64,000 nt of DNA from RBG-13-51-18 sp963739395 (GTDB taxonomy: Bacteria; Chloroflexota; Dehalococcoidia; Dehalococcoidales; RBG-16-60-22): the NCBI GenBank assembly GCA_963739395.1, contig CAVUAE010000001.1, positions 1,054,001 through 1,118,000 on the forward strand, in the 5' to 3' direction. The position numbers were made by a program, and so were the translations under genes. Shown one piece after another: positions 7,964 to 17,381 of the stretch. The notes below the pieces were generated by a model, which saw only the letters and a list, made by a program, of their open reading frames with translations, was not told where the DNA came from and ran no database searches. The first letter of the stretch is position 1, and each line of letters starts with the position of its first letter.

Positions 7964-7971
7964 TTAATAGT

Positions 7972-9150
7972 ATGAAAAGAGCTTTAATCATCACCCTTAA
8001 CGAAGTGAAGCTGTATTTACAGGATAAGGGCGACCTTGCCTTCGGTTTACTCCTGCCGATACTTACCTTTGCGCTGATGTATGGGGCTTTCGGCGGGGGA
8101 ACCATGTTCAAGGCTACAGCCACCATCGTCGACGAAGATAAAGGGGTTTACTCCCAACAGCTTATCCAGCAGGTTGATAATGTCGACGGCATCAGCGTGG
8201 ATGTTGTTTCTGCGGAAGAAGCCAACGCTAAGCTGGATCGCTCGGACTTATTGATAGCGCTTTTCATCCCTGCCGGTTTCTCGGATACATTGACAAGCGG
8301 AGGGCAAGCAGAGTTGACCTTTAAACAGCGGGGCAATGGGGGCATGGAAGGTCAGATTCTCGCCAGTATTATCCATGGCATGGCCGAGAATATTAACCAG
8401 CAATTTCAGGTTACTAATGAGGTGAAAAACGCAGTAGAGGGCAGAGGGATATCGGATACCGATATCAAGTTAACCGTTCAAAATGCTTTAGGTGAAGAAC
8501 TTCAACAGCCGACCATCGGCGTAACCGAAGAAGTGACCGGCGGCAGCTCGGTATTCATCAATCAATACCTGCCAGGTATCGTTACTATGTATGTCCTCTT
8601 TTCGCTGACTTTATCCGCTATGACGCTTGTGGAAGAAAGACGCCGGGGCACACTGGAACGCCTGCTGACGACGCGGCTAAATGTCCGCGAATTATTCTTC
8701 GGCAAGTTTCTGTCGACTATCGCCCGCGGTTTTATCCAGACTTTAATTTTATTACTATTATCTTATGCCGTATTTCAAATGTTCACCCCGCTATCATTCC
8801 TGGCATGTCTCGTGGTGTCTCTTGTTTTCACCTCCGCGGCTGCGGGTATCGGAATGATTATCGCGTCTATTAGCCGCACCGAATCTGCTGCCAACTGGAT
8901 TGCTATCGTGGTTACTATGTTCATGGTGATGGTGGGCGGCACCTTCTTCCAAACGAGTGAAGGCTCCGTACTGGCGACCATCAGCACGTTTTCCCTTAAT
9001 ACATATGCCAATAAAGCCTATTTCACAATTATCGCCCAGGGAGGTTCGTTGGGTGATACCTGGTCACAATTAGTTGTCCTGGCGGTTGTGGCGGTAGTGG
9101 GACTTGTTATTAGCCGTTTGATTTTTAAAGCCATCCCGGGGAGCAAGTAG
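7972..9150 (+). CDS. ABC-2 type permease
   Basis: A 392-residue membrane protein with the YhgE/YbhR-like ABC-2 layout: one transmembrane helix near the N-terminus (about 25-42), a large extracytoplasmic domain (about 45-200), then five or six helices in the C-terminal half, including the family motif VEERRRGTLERLLTTRL (about 220-237), which contacts the ATPase. It starts 8 nt after the ATPase gene. Pairs with the following permease. Confidence 0.9.
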   Translation: MKRALIITLNEVKLYLQDKGDLAFGLLLPILTFALMYGAFGGGTMFKATATIVDEDKGVYSQQLIQQVDNVDGISVDVVSAEEANAKLDRSDLLIALFIPAGFSDTLTSGGQAELTFKQRGNGGMEGQILASIIHGMAENINQQFQVTNEVKNAVEGRGISDTDIKLTVQNALGEELQQPTIGVTEEVTGGSSVFINQYLPGIVTMYVLFSLTLSAMTLVEERRRGTLERLLTTRLNVRELFFGKFLSTIARGFIQTLILLLLSYAVFQMFTPLSFLACLVVSLVFTSAAAGIGMIIASISRTESAANWIAIVVTMFMVMVGGTFFQTSEGSVLATISTFSLNTYANKAYFTIIAQGGSLGDTWSQLVVLAVVAVVGLVISRLIFKAIPGSK

Positions 9151-9155
9151 AATCT

Positions 9156-10400
9156 ATGAAACAGCTAAAACTAATATGGTTCATCGCCCTTAAAGACTTG
9201 AAGATATTCGTTTCAGACCGGGCTAGCTTATTTTTTGGCATCGTTTTCCCTTTCATATTCATAATCATGTTTAATTATTTAATGGGGGGTGTGGGAGGAG
9301 GAGACACTCGACTGGAAATGCATATAGCCACCCAGGAAGCCAAGGGCGGCTTAAGCTACCAGATAATCGCGATGATGGAGACCAAAGACCAATCAATGCT
9401 TAAACCGGGAGACCCGATAATTATCTGGGATAAGGATTATAATGCTGACCGGCAAGCCGTGCTGGACGGAAAACTTGGAGGATTTTTAAACTTTCCGGCA
9501 AATTTCACCGAGTCATTAATGAGTGGTTCTGCCACCAAGCTTGAAGTCTTCGCCGATGCCGGTTCTACTAATACCCGAATGGCGCTGGTTAGCGTCGCTA
9601 ATGCTATAACGTCGCAAATCAATGCCAATTTGGCGGTTATTAAAGCCAGCGCGGAGCTATTGGCTAAGAACGGCGTGACACCAGACGAAATCCAAACCAC
9701 TATTCAAAAAATTCAGCAAGAACTTTTTACTGGTGGCGTTGCTGGGAAGGAAGCGGCTTACCTGACATTTAAAGTGGAAAAGGTAGGCAGTGTTGAAGCC
9801 GAAAATCCGGCTAACTGGGTTATACCCGGCTATCTGGTAATGTTCGTTTTTATGACGGCGGCGACATCGGCACCGGCTATTGTTAGAGAAAGAAAAAATA
9901 ATACACTTGAACGAATACTATCAACCTCGGTGAAAAAGGAGTCGATTCTCGCTGGTATTTTTACCGGCACTGCTGCTAAAGGATTGGTGCAAATTGCGAT
10001 CTTTTGGGTAGTTGGTCTACTGGCTTTTCATATTGACATGGGACTTTCCCCGTTGGGGGTTGTTATCCTATCTATACTCATGGTTATCATGTCCGCTGCT
10101 TTTTCCATCATGCTGGCGACGCTGGCTAACACCATGCGCAGTGCTAGTTCGCTATCGGTAATTTTTTCCCTTTTACTCGCCCCCCTGGGCGGTTGTTGGT
10201 GGCCATTCTTCCTTTATCCGGAATGGCTGCAAAATTTTGCTAAGGTTACACCTCACGCCTGGGCTACCCAGGGATTTAATAAACTAATGGTTTTTGGCGC
10301 TGATTTCGGTGATGTTGTGCCATCGATGATAGCGCTATTAGTATTTACGATTATTTTCGGTGGTATCGCTGTCTGGCAGTTCCGTACCAGCGCTAAATAG
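9156..10400 (+). CDS. ABC-2 type permease
   Basis: A 414-residue partner of the preceding permease with the same plan: N-terminal helix (about 22-42), extracytoplasmic domain (about 45-225), and C-terminal helices. The coupling motif here is VRERKNNTLERILSTSV. The C-terminal PHAWATQGFNKLM region is typical of ABC-2 permeases. It lies 5 nt after the previous gene. The operon ends at a hairpin shared with the convergent response regulator gene. Confidence 0.9.
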   Translation: MKQLKLIWFIALKDLKIFVSDRASLFFGIVFPFIFIIMFNYLMGGVGGGDTRLEMHIATQEAKGGLSYQIIAMMETKDQSMLKPGDPIIIWDKDYNADRQAVLDGKLGGFLNFPANFTESLMSGSATKLEVFADAGSTNTRMALVSVANAITSQINANLAVIKASAELLAKNGVTPDEIQTTIQKIQQELFTGGVAGKEAAYLTFKVEKVGSVEAENPANWVIPGYLVMFVFMTAATSAPAIVRERKNNTLERILSTSVKKESILAGIFTGTAAKGLVQIAIFWVVGLLAFHIDMGLSPLGVVILSILMVIMSAAFSIMLATLANTMRSASSLSVIFSLLLAPLGGCWWPFFLYPEWLQNFAKVTPHAWATQGFNKLMVFGADFGDVVPSMIALLVFTIIFGGIAVWQFRTSAK

Positions 10401-10420
10401 ATAAGTTTTATTTAACAGAA

Positions 10421-10464
10421 AAAAGAAACCGCTCTGCCGGTAAACAACGCTGGCGAGAGCGGTT
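10421..10464 (-). terminator. terminator between convergent ABC-2 and REC/HD genes
   Basis: Stem AACCGCTCT...AGAGCGGTT (10427-10464) with a GCC/GGC extension. Reading on the minus strand it is followed by TTTCTTTTTT, so it best serves the response-regulator operon; the plus-strand side has a weaker T-tract. Confidence 0.75.
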
Positions 10465-10489
10465 ATTATATATTATCGCTGTATAAAAT

Positions 10490-11539
10490 TTAGTTCTTAA
10501 AAGACGTAACTATTGGGGTTTTCAGAAAAGCCTGAACGACGTCCGGGTCGAATTGCGTATCGGCGCATCGCTTGATTTCTTCCACTGCTTTCATTGCGGA
10601 CATGGCGGCTCGGTAAGGTCGGTCGGAAGTCATCGCGTCGAATGAATCAGCCACGGCAAGAATCCTGGAAATAAGAGGAATATATTCGCCTTTTAACGAT
10701 TGACCGATGCCGGTTCCGTCGTAACTGTCATGATGGTGCCTGATAGCCTCGACGATATCGTCGTTCACCAGCGGTTGCACGATACCGGGTCCTATACTGC
10801 AATGGGTAAGAATGTAATTATATTCGGTTGGTGAAAGAATGCCCGGTTTGTTCTGAACACTCGGGTCAATTCCAATTTTACCGATATCATGCAGCAGGGC
10901 GGACCAGCGTACATTTTCCAGCTCTTCGCCTTTTAAGCCCATTACAAGGGCGATATCCAGAGCTATTTTAGTAACTCGCCGCGAATGACCGGCGGTATAT
11001 TTATCTTTAGCTTCGAGGGCGCTGATGAGCGATTCCACGGCATCGATGAAGAGTTTTTGTAATTCTTTCGCCTGTTCGGTTACTTTGCCTTCGAGAACCT
11101 GGCTTTTCTTTTTGAGGTCTCGCTCCAACTTCCTCTTTTCCAGTACGGTTTGGATATTTTTAATCAGCTGGTTAACATCGAAAGGTTTGGTGATATAATC
11201 GTGAGCGCCGTTTTTCATGCAGTTAACGATAGTATCTGGCTCCACAACAGCCGTAGCCATGACCACCGCTGTATCGGGGAAAGACTTTTTGAGTTGCGGT
11301 AATAAAGAACTCCCGGAAGTGCCCGGCATCATAATATCCAGAATAACCAGGTCGGCTGGTTTATTGCGTAAGGTCGCCATGGCTTCTTCAGCACTGCTGG
11401 CTTCTTCACAGGCAAAGCCATTCATCGTTAAACACTTATTTAGGCTTCTCCTGACCGTTTTCTCATCATCAACTATAAGGATTCTTTCCTTATATGATGC
11501 ATCTTCCGATAATGTCTCTTTAGTAGCTGTTGTTACCAT
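10490..11539 (-). CDS. response regulator with HD-GYP-like phosphodiesterase domain
   Basis: A 349-residue two-domain protein. The receiver domain (about 18-135) has the acidic pair VDDE, phospho-acceptor Asp in LVILDIMMPG and the conserved Lys in ITKPF. A short coiled linker (about 140-165) leads to an HD domain (about 170-340) with HSRRV, LHDIGKIG and RHHHDSYDGTG. The GYP triplet of canonical c-di-GMP phosphodiesterases is replaced by GIG, so activity on c-di-GMP is probable but not certain. It lies 39 nt downstream of a multi-PAS histidine kinase on the same strand, its likely phosphodonor. Confidence 0.92.
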   Translation of the reverse strand: MVTTATKETLSEDASYKERILIVDDEKTVRRSLNKCLTMNGFACEEASSAEEAMATLRNKPADLVILDIMMPGTSGSSLLPQLKKSFPDTAVVMATAVVEPDTIVNCMKNGAHDYITKPFDVNQLIKNIQTVLEKRKLERDLKKKSQVLEGKVTEQAKELQKLFIDAVESLISALEAKDKYTAGHSRRVTKIALDIALVMGLKGEELENVRWSALLHDIGKIGIDPSVQNKPGILSPTEYNYILTHCSIGPGIVQPLVNDDIVEAIRHHHDSYDGTGIGQSLKGEYIPLISRILAVADSFDAMTSDRPYRAAMSAMKAVEEIKRCADTQFDPDVVQAFLKTPIVTSFKN

Positions 11540-11578
11540 TGGCAGTGTCCTTTCGCGTTTTTATTTAGAATTAAGTGC

Positions 11579-14500
11579 TTAATTTACTATGGGCATTCTG
11601 ATAGTGAAGGTAGCGCCCTGGTTGACCTGGCTTTTAACGCTTATTTTACCGCCGCGTTTTACAATGATGCTGTAGCAGATACTCAAACCGAGTCCGGTGC
11701 CTTTGCCGATTTCTTTAGTCGTAAAGAATGGGTCGAAAATCCTTCGTATTATCTGCTTCTTAATACCGCACCCGTTATCACTGAAGATGATATTGACGTG
11801 ATTATTAATCCGTTGCGTCACAACCATTATGATGCCCGGTCGGCTGGCTTCCTTAATAGCTCCTTCAGCATTAGAGATGAGATTTAACAATACTTGCTGC
11901 AGTTGTCCCTTTTCCAGAGGAACGGGCGGGAGTTTTTCTTCCAGCTTGGTGACGACGGAGATATTGTTAGATCTCTCTTCATATTCACGTAGCTTGAGAA
12001 CATCCTTAATTACCTCATTAACCGATGACTCGCCGTTTTCTCCAACTTTATTGCGAGCAAATAAAAGGACATTCTTCACAATATTAGCTGCCCGCTTTGC
12101 TTCAGTATAAATACACTCGATATCTTCTTTACTCTCTGCCGGTAGTTCAGTATTCGTTAATAATTGAGATAGAGTCATGATGCCAGTCAAAGGATTATTC
12201 AATTCATGTGCCAAACCAGCCGCCATTTCTCCGATTGAAGCGAGACGGTCAGTTAAGTAAAGCTTTTCTTCCTCTTCCCTTTCGCGGGAGATGTCGGTGA
12301 AAGTAAGCAGCGTGCGTTCGCCGTCCATCTGTACCACAACACAATAGATAATTTTTTCTTGAGACTGCGCCTGGTATCTAAATTCCAGAGTATATTTCTC
12401 ATTACTTCGGCGCTTTACTGCCTTATGAAGGTGGAAAAATTGGTCTGTGGGGAATAATGCTTTAAGTGTTTTGGTATCCACCGATCTCTTATTGAGATGG
12501 AAAATTTTATAGAAGGCTTTATTCGCCAGTAGTATATGTTGATTTCTATCTATGACCAGCACACCCTGCGGCGTATTAGCTAAAATGCTATCAATTAGTT
12601 TCTTATGTTCCTGTAGCTTCTTTTCCACTTCTTTTTGTTTGGTGATATCGCGCTGGACATCGATAAGCGCCCAAATTTTCCCCTTCTCATCATATAGAGG
12701 TGAAAGTCGGCAATCGCAAACAATCAAAGTGCCATCCTTACGTTTTTTAGTAATGATGGTGGAGAACACTCTACTAGATTGTAGTGTTTTGTTAATCACT
12801 TTGTTGACTTTTTCAGGAGGTTTAATTTTACTAAAAAATGATAGTTTCTTGCCTTTAACTTCGTCTAGGGTGTAGCCGAACATATCCTCCGCCGCCTGGT
12901 TGATATAAGTGATATTGAAATCAGGGTCGGTAATAACGGTGGAGTCCGTTACCTGCTGCGTTACTGAGCTAAGTAATCTTAACTGCACCTCCGCTTTCTT
13001 GAGCTGGGTTATATCAGTGTGAGTCACTATCATGCACTTTTCGTTGCCGATATTGATAATTTCAGCGGACATTAACCCTGGGTGAATTTCACCTGTCTTT
13101 GTGCGATATAAAACTTCTTTATTGACAAATTTTCCCTCGCGTTTCAACATAGCCCTGATGTTAGCATAATCATTTTTGTTGCCGAAGATATTCAACTCGT
13201 TAGCGGTGTGCCCGATTATTTCTTCGCGCGTATAACCTTTATCTCGCAGGAAGGTGTCGTTGACTTCAATGAATCTGCCATCGCTCCTTCGGCTGATGGA
13301 AATAGAACTAGGGCTGGCTTGGAAAGCCTTAGAAAATTTTTCTTCCGATTCGCGTATAGCTTCCTGGGCTTTCTTGCGTTCGGTAATATCACGGCATACG
13401 CAGAAAATAAGCTTCTGTCCAGCGAAAGTCGCACCGTTGGTGCTTATTTCCACATCGAATATTGTCCCATCTTTACGCCGATGTTTCGTTTCAAAGTGGT
13501 CGCCCTTTTCATCAATAGTCTGAAGCATTCCAAGAACTTGCTCGCGCGGTGTTGCAAACTCCCACTCGTAGACATGTAGCTGATAAACTTCGTCAAGCGT
13601 ATATCCCAGCATATCAGCGAACCGCTGGTTAGCTTCATATACTTTGCCGTTCTGGTCGAGAATAACAATGCCGTCGCTTGATTGTTCGATAAGTATACGC
13701 CGTCGCACGGCTTCGTTAGCTAGCGCTTCTTCCGCTTTTTTCTGCTCGGTGATATCCGTTACCACCAGAGTCATGCATCTCTTGCCGCCGATATCAATCG
13801 TTTCGGCCGAGAATAAGCCCGTGCGGATTTTGCCTGATTTCGTGCGAGACTGTATTTCTTGGTTATCAACTCTGCCGGTTTCTTTAAGGCTTTTCGCCAT
13901 TTTCTGTTCTTCGTCTTTGCTAACCCAGAGGTTGAGCTCGACTGGAGTATGCCCGATTACCTCTTCCCGACTGTATCCGGTAAACCGCAAAAAGCCTTCA
14001 TTAACTTCAAGGAACGTCCCATCTTTAACGGTAACGAGGCAGAATGAGTTAGGGTTGGAACTGAATGCCTTGGAGAATTTTTCTTCACTCTCTTTGAGTG
14101 CCAACATAGAACGTTTTAGATTGGTAATATCTCTTAAGACAGATAAGTCTCCGACGATTTTATCATTAATTTTTAATGGTACGGCGCTTACTTCAAGAAC
14201 AACAGGCTCCCCATTTTTCTTACGCATTTCTATCTCATAAGGAGGGATACTGGCGCCAGCCAACCGATTACTAAAAACACGAGTAGCCTGAATCATACTC
14301 TCTTTCGGCATGATTTTGGTTAGTTGGTTAAATTTTTTACCGATTATCTCTTCTTTTTCAAAACCACCGAGTTCCTTTACCCTATTATTCGCATCGATAA
14401 TCTTACCTTCGGGGTCCATTAAAATGATGATATCGTTGGTGGATTCGAAAATAGAACGATATTTAGTTTCCGATTCTTTTAATGCCTCTTCCATAATTCT

Positions 14501-15331
14501 CCGCTCGGTAATGTCAACGGAGTTTATAATCATGTATGCCAGTTGTCCGTTATTCATCACGGAGACCCAGTTCATAGCTATCCAGTAGATTTCGCCGCTT
14601 TTCTTTTGCGAGAAAAATTCGGATTTGCCGCTGCCCTGTTTCATGGCTTCTTTGAAGCCTTCTATACAAACATCCTTGAATTTATCCGGCCACCAAGGGT
14701 AGGGGCTTTTCATACCCACTACTTCCTTTAAGGTCCAGCCGTTAAATCTTTCCCAGGCCGGATTGACGTATCTAACTGAAGTATCCGGGTCAATTACTAC
14801 CGTAGCGTGAGGCGCATATTCGAGAAGACTAGCATTGAACTGTTGGCTTTCTTGTAAAGCTACTTCGGCCTCTTTACGCTCGGTAATATCACGGGCGATA
14901 ATATAGAGATTATCAGCTTTGCCTTTTTCATTTCGAGTTAGCGATATCATATGTTCCGTCCAGATTATCTTACCGTCTTTACGTTTCCAGCGTATTTCTA
15001 CAGGTTTGATGACACTTGAATTGTTGCGGAAGGCATTTTCTATGAGGTGATAATCTTCTTGAAGCGTGCATTTTTTAGCTAAATATGGGTCGGCATAATA
15101 TTCTTCGGGGGTGTATCCAGTGATATGAGTGCAGGATGGACTCACATAATCATAATGGAAGGTAGGAGTAAATTTGGCGTGGAAAATTATGTCGCGGGCA
15201 TTTCCTGCTAAAATCTGGAAAAAGTCATCAATACGAGAAGTGGAATAAGGAACGCTGTTTTTTAAAGCGTTATCAGACTTGGGTTTACTACTTCCACCTG
15301 TATCTTTAGTTTCAGAATAGGCATGCTTCAT
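11579..15331 (-). CDS. multi-PAS hybrid-type sensor histidine kinase (soluble)
   Basis: A 1250-residue kinase with about eight consecutive PAS/PAC modules, each opening with a repeat such as ESEEKFSKAF and closing with DITERK or DITEQK, then HisKA with phospho-acceptor His in GLAHELNNPL and a HATPase_c domain with N-box NLISNAEGA, DNGCGI and GTGLGLSI. No transmembrane helix or signal peptide is visible, so it should sense cytoplasmic signals (redox, small ligands or haem). I chose ATG 15331 because AGGAAGG lies 8 nt upstream; an in-frame TTG at 15361 lacks a site. Its partner is the REC/HD-GYP protein downstream. Confidence 0.92.
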   Translation of the reverse strand: MKHAYSETKDTGGSSKPKSDNALKNSVPYSTSRIDDFFQILAGNARDIIFHAKFTPTFHYDYVSPSCTHITGYTPEEYYADPYLAKKCTLQEDYHLIENAFRNNSSVIKPVEIRWKRKDGKIIWTEHMISLTRNEKGKADNLYIIARDITERKEAEVALQESQQFNASLLEYAPHATVVIDPDTSVRYVNPAWERFNGWTLKEVVGMKSPYPWWPDKFKDVCIEGFKEAMKQGSGKSEFFSQKKSGEIYWIAMNWVSVMNNGQLAYMIINSVDITERRIMEEALKESETKYRSIFESTNDIIILMDPEGKIIDANNRVKELGGFEKEEIIGKKFNQLTKIMPKESMIQATRVFSNRLAGASIPPYEIEMRKKNGEPVVLEVSAVPLKINDKIVGDLSVLRDITNLKRSMLALKESEEKFSKAFSSNPNSFCLVTVKDGTFLEVNEGFLRFTGYSREEVIGHTPVELNLWVSKDEEQKMAKSLKETGRVDNQEIQSRTKSGKIRTGLFSAETIDIGGKRCMTLVVTDITEQKKAEEALANEAVRRRILIEQSSDGIVILDQNGKVYEANQRFADMLGYTLDEVYQLHVYEWEFATPREQVLGMLQTIDEKGDHFETKHRRKDGTIFDVEISTNGATFAGQKLIFCVCRDITERKKAQEAIRESEEKFSKAFQASPSSISISRRSDGRFIEVNDTFLRDKGYTREEIIGHTANELNIFGNKNDYANIRAMLKREGKFVNKEVLYRTKTGEIHPGLMSAEIINIGNEKCMIVTHTDITQLKKAEVQLRLLSSVTQQVTDSTVITDPDFNITYINQAAEDMFGYTLDEVKGKKLSFFSKIKPPEKVNKVINKTLQSSRVFSTIITKKRKDGTLIVCDCRLSPLYDEKGKIWALIDVQRDITKQKEVEKKLQEHKKLIDSILANTPQGVLVIDRNQHILLANKAFYKIFHLNKRSVDTKTLKALFPTDQFFHLHKAVKRRSNEKYTLEFRYQAQSQEKIIYCVVVQMDGERTLLTFTDISREREEEEKLYLTDRLASIGEMAAGLAHELNNPLTGIMTLSQLLTNTELPAESKEDIECIYTEAKRAANIVKNVLLFARNKVGENGESSVNEVIKDVLKLREYEERSNNISVVTKLEEKLPPVPLEKGQLQQVLLNLISNAEGAIKEASRPGIIMVVTQRINNHVNIIFSDNGCGIKKQIIRRIFDPFFTTKEIGKGTGLGLSICYSIIVKRGGKISVKSQVNQGATFTIRMPIVN

Positions 15332-15514
15332 TACCATCACCTTCCTAGATATCAATCTCAAGGTAAAGGATATATTTACTCCCAGAAAAATGCGCCATGT
15401 GGCGAAACTATAGCATCCTAGAAATAAACATATAGTGAATATCAGCGCATATTATGTAAATGATTTGTAAATATTACGTCAAATAGTACTAGTTCGAACG
15501 TCATAATGCACGTT

Positions 15515-15543
15515 TTGACAATAAATTTACCTAAGCCCATAAT
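15515..15543 (+). promoter_or_regulatory. promoter of the Nudix gene
   Basis: -35 TTGACA (15515-15520), 17-nt spacer, -10 CATAAT (15538-15543). Two inverted repeats lie just upstream: GTTCGAAC (15492-15499) and AACGT-N8-ACGTT (15497-15514), possible operators. The predicted transcript start falls at about 15549, the first base of the hairpin at 15549-15574. Confidence 0.65.
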
Positions 15544-15548
15544 AAAAA

Positions 15549-15582
15549 CGTCCCGTTAGAGTATTCCCGGGGCGACTTTTTT
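15549..15582 (+). promoter_or_regulatory. 5'-end hairpin with U-tract in the Nudix leader
   Basis: CGTCCCG (15549-15555) pairs with CGGGGCG (15568-15574) over 7 bp with one G-U pair and is followed by six T. It looks like an intrinsic terminator, but no gene on this strand lies upstream. It could be an attenuator or a 5' stabilising hairpin. Confidence 0.45.
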
Positions 15583-15598
15583 AGTGAGAGAAACTATC

Positions 15599-16042
15599 AT
15601 GAACGAAAGTAGATTATATCCCCAATTACCGGTCGCCGGTGTCGGGGCGGTGGTATTCAATAAAGGGAAGCTGCTGCTGGTAAAACGCGGTAATGAACCG
15701 AATAAAGGTAAGTGGAGCATACCGGGCGGTGGGATAGAGCTAGGAGAAACTGTTTATCAAGCGGCCAAGCGGGAAGTGTTTGAGGAATGCTCTGTAAAAA
15801 TCGAAATAATGCGGGTGCTCGACGCGGCGGATAATATCGTTAGGGACGCCGATGGACGTATCCGCTACCATTACGTAATCATCGACCTGCTGGCGAACTA
15901 TATCGGCGGTGACCTTAAAGCACAGTCCGATGCTGCTGAATGTGGATGGTTTACGCCTGAAGAAGTAGCCGGCATGGATATTACCCCGATTTTACGCGCC
16001 ATGTTGGAGAGACAGGGTATTATAAAAGGACCTAAAAAATAG
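15599..16042 (+). CDS. Nudix hydrolase
   Basis: A 147-residue Nudix enzyme that cleaves nucleoside diphosphates linked to another group. The Nudix box GGGIELGETVYQAAKREVFEE (given as residues about 39-60) has the full G-x5-E-x7-RE-x2-EE spacing needed for Mg binding. The start at ATG 15599 (MNESRLYPQ) is preferred over GTG 15584, which overlaps the leader hairpin's T-tract. The preceding LLLVKRG strand and the YHYVIIDLLA strand fit ADP-ribose or ADP-sugar type members. It lies 18 nt before the LarA-like gene and may be co-transcribed with it. Confidence 0.9.
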   Translation: MNESRLYPQLPVAGVGAVVFNKGKLLLVKRGNEPNKGKWSIPGGGIELGETVYQAAKREVFEECSVKIEIMRVLDAADNIVRDADGRIRYHYVIIDLLANYIGGDLKAQSDAAECGWFTPEEVAGMDITPILRAMLERQGIIKGPKK

Positions 16043-16060
16043 AGTTGGAGGCAAAGACCA

Positions 16061-17299
16061 ATGCCTAAAATATCACTGCCAAAGCTAGCCTGGCATGGCG
16101 TAAAAGAGCTTAGAATATCATTACCGGATAGCTGGCAGGTTGAGGTCTGCAACATGGCGGGGTATAACCGAACGCCCCTTAGCCCCGGCGCCACGAAAAA
16201 AGCCATTGGCAATCCCATCGGCATGGCGCCACTGCGGGAATATGCTCGCGGTAAAAAGCAAGTGGTCATCCTCTTCGATGATATGACGCGGGTAACACGC
16301 ACAGCTATGATTGCGCCCCTTGTTCTAGCGGAACTGGCTGCCGCCGGTATCCAAGATAAACAAATACGCTTTATCGCCTCCGTTGGCTGTCACGGTGCTT
16401 TAAACCGAGTGGACTTTGTAAAAAAGCTGGGAGAGGACGTGGTAAAGCGTTTCCCGGTATATAACCATAATCCTTTCGATAACTGCGTTTATGTTGGCAC
16501 GACCACTGGTGGCACGAAAATAAACATCAATGCCGAAGTCATGCAGTGCGACCTGAAAATAGGTATTGGTTCCATTGTGCCGCATGAGATGGTGGGTTTC
16601 GGTGGTGGCAATAAAATCGTCCTGCCGGGCGTGGCTAGTTATGAAACTGTGCTGGCACTCCATGCGCCGAGAGGTAAGGGGGACTTTAATGATACCATAA
16701 CGGGCATGGGCGCTTTTGAGAACAACCCACGACGGCGCGATATCGACGAGGCGGCGGATATCGTGGGACTTGATATGATAATCAACGCTCTCGTTAATAC
16801 TTGGGGCGAGACGGTCGCTCTCTTCGCCGGTAAGTCCCGCCCGACCTATACGACTGCCCTGGAAGCGGCGAAAAAACATTACTTAACGCAGCAAGCCAAG
16901 GAAAAAGATATCGTTATCGCTAACTCTTTCGCCAAGGCAAATGAGGCGGTTTCCGCGTTACAGGTTGCTTTTCCGTCGGTAAAAAAGCAGGGAGGTGATG
17001 TTGTGCTTATCGCTAGCGCGCCGGAAGGGCAAGCGACACATTATCTCATGGGACCCTTTGGGAATAGCATCGCCGGTAAGCTTAAACTTCAGAAGAAAGT
17101 GCCGTCCAATGTAAAGCGACTCATCTTTTTCAATGAGTACCCCGAACTTGCTGCCCAACGCTATTTGGAAAAAACAAATCGGGTATTTATGCTGGATAAC
17201 TGGGCGGAGGTGTTGGAGTTGCTTAAAAAAAGCCATGGTAATCAGGCTAAAGTAGCGGTTTATCCTAACGCCGATATCCAGTACTGTGTTAAGACCTAA
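16061..17299 (+). CDS. LarA-like nickel-dependent racemase/epimerase (DUF2088)
   Basis: A 412-residue member of the lactate racemase LarA superfamily. These enzymes racemise or epimerise alpha-hydroxy acids using a nickel-pincer nucleotide. Visible family elements are FDDMTRVTRT, the GCHGAL histidine and the IVPHEMVGFGGGNK block, which supplies the catalytic His and the Lys to which the cofactor is tethered. LarB, LarC and LarE, which make the cofactor, are not in the window. Substrate unknown; nearby genes (Nudix, MoxR) give no pathway. GGAGG precedes the ATG. Confidence 0.88.
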   Translation: MPKISLPKLAWHGVKELRISLPDSWQVEVCNMAGYNRTPLSPGATKKAIGNPIGMAPLREYARGKKQVVILFDDMTRVTRTAMIAPLVLAELAAAGIQDKQIRFIASVGCHGALNRVDFVKKLGEDVVKRFPVYNHNPFDNCVYVGTTTGGTKININAEVMQCDLKIGIGSIVPHEMVGFGGGNKIVLPGVASYETVLALHAPRGKGDFNDTITGMGAFENNPRRRDIDEAADIVGLDMIINALVNTWGETVALFAGKSRPTYTTALEAAKKHYLTQQAKEKDIVIANSFAKANEAVSALQVAFPSVKKQGGDVVLIASAPEGQATHYLMGPFGNSIAGKLKLQKKVPSNVKRLIFFNEYPELAAQRYLEKTNRVFMLDNWAEVLELLKKSHGNQAKVAVYPNADIQYCVKT

Positions 17300-17328
17300 T
17301 TGTATTAATAGCGTCAACCTATCTAAAC

Positions 17329-17337
17329 TGCTATAAT
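17329..17337 (+). promoter_or_regulatory. extended -10 promoter of the MoxR operon
   Basis: TGCTATAAT at 17329-17337 is a perfect extended -10 element about 45 nt before the moxR start. No convincing -35 is seen, which extended -10 promoters do not need. Confidence 0.55.
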
Positions 17338-17381
17338 TATTCACGGTCATTAAGATTCCAAAAGGAAGCGTGTATTTATTT

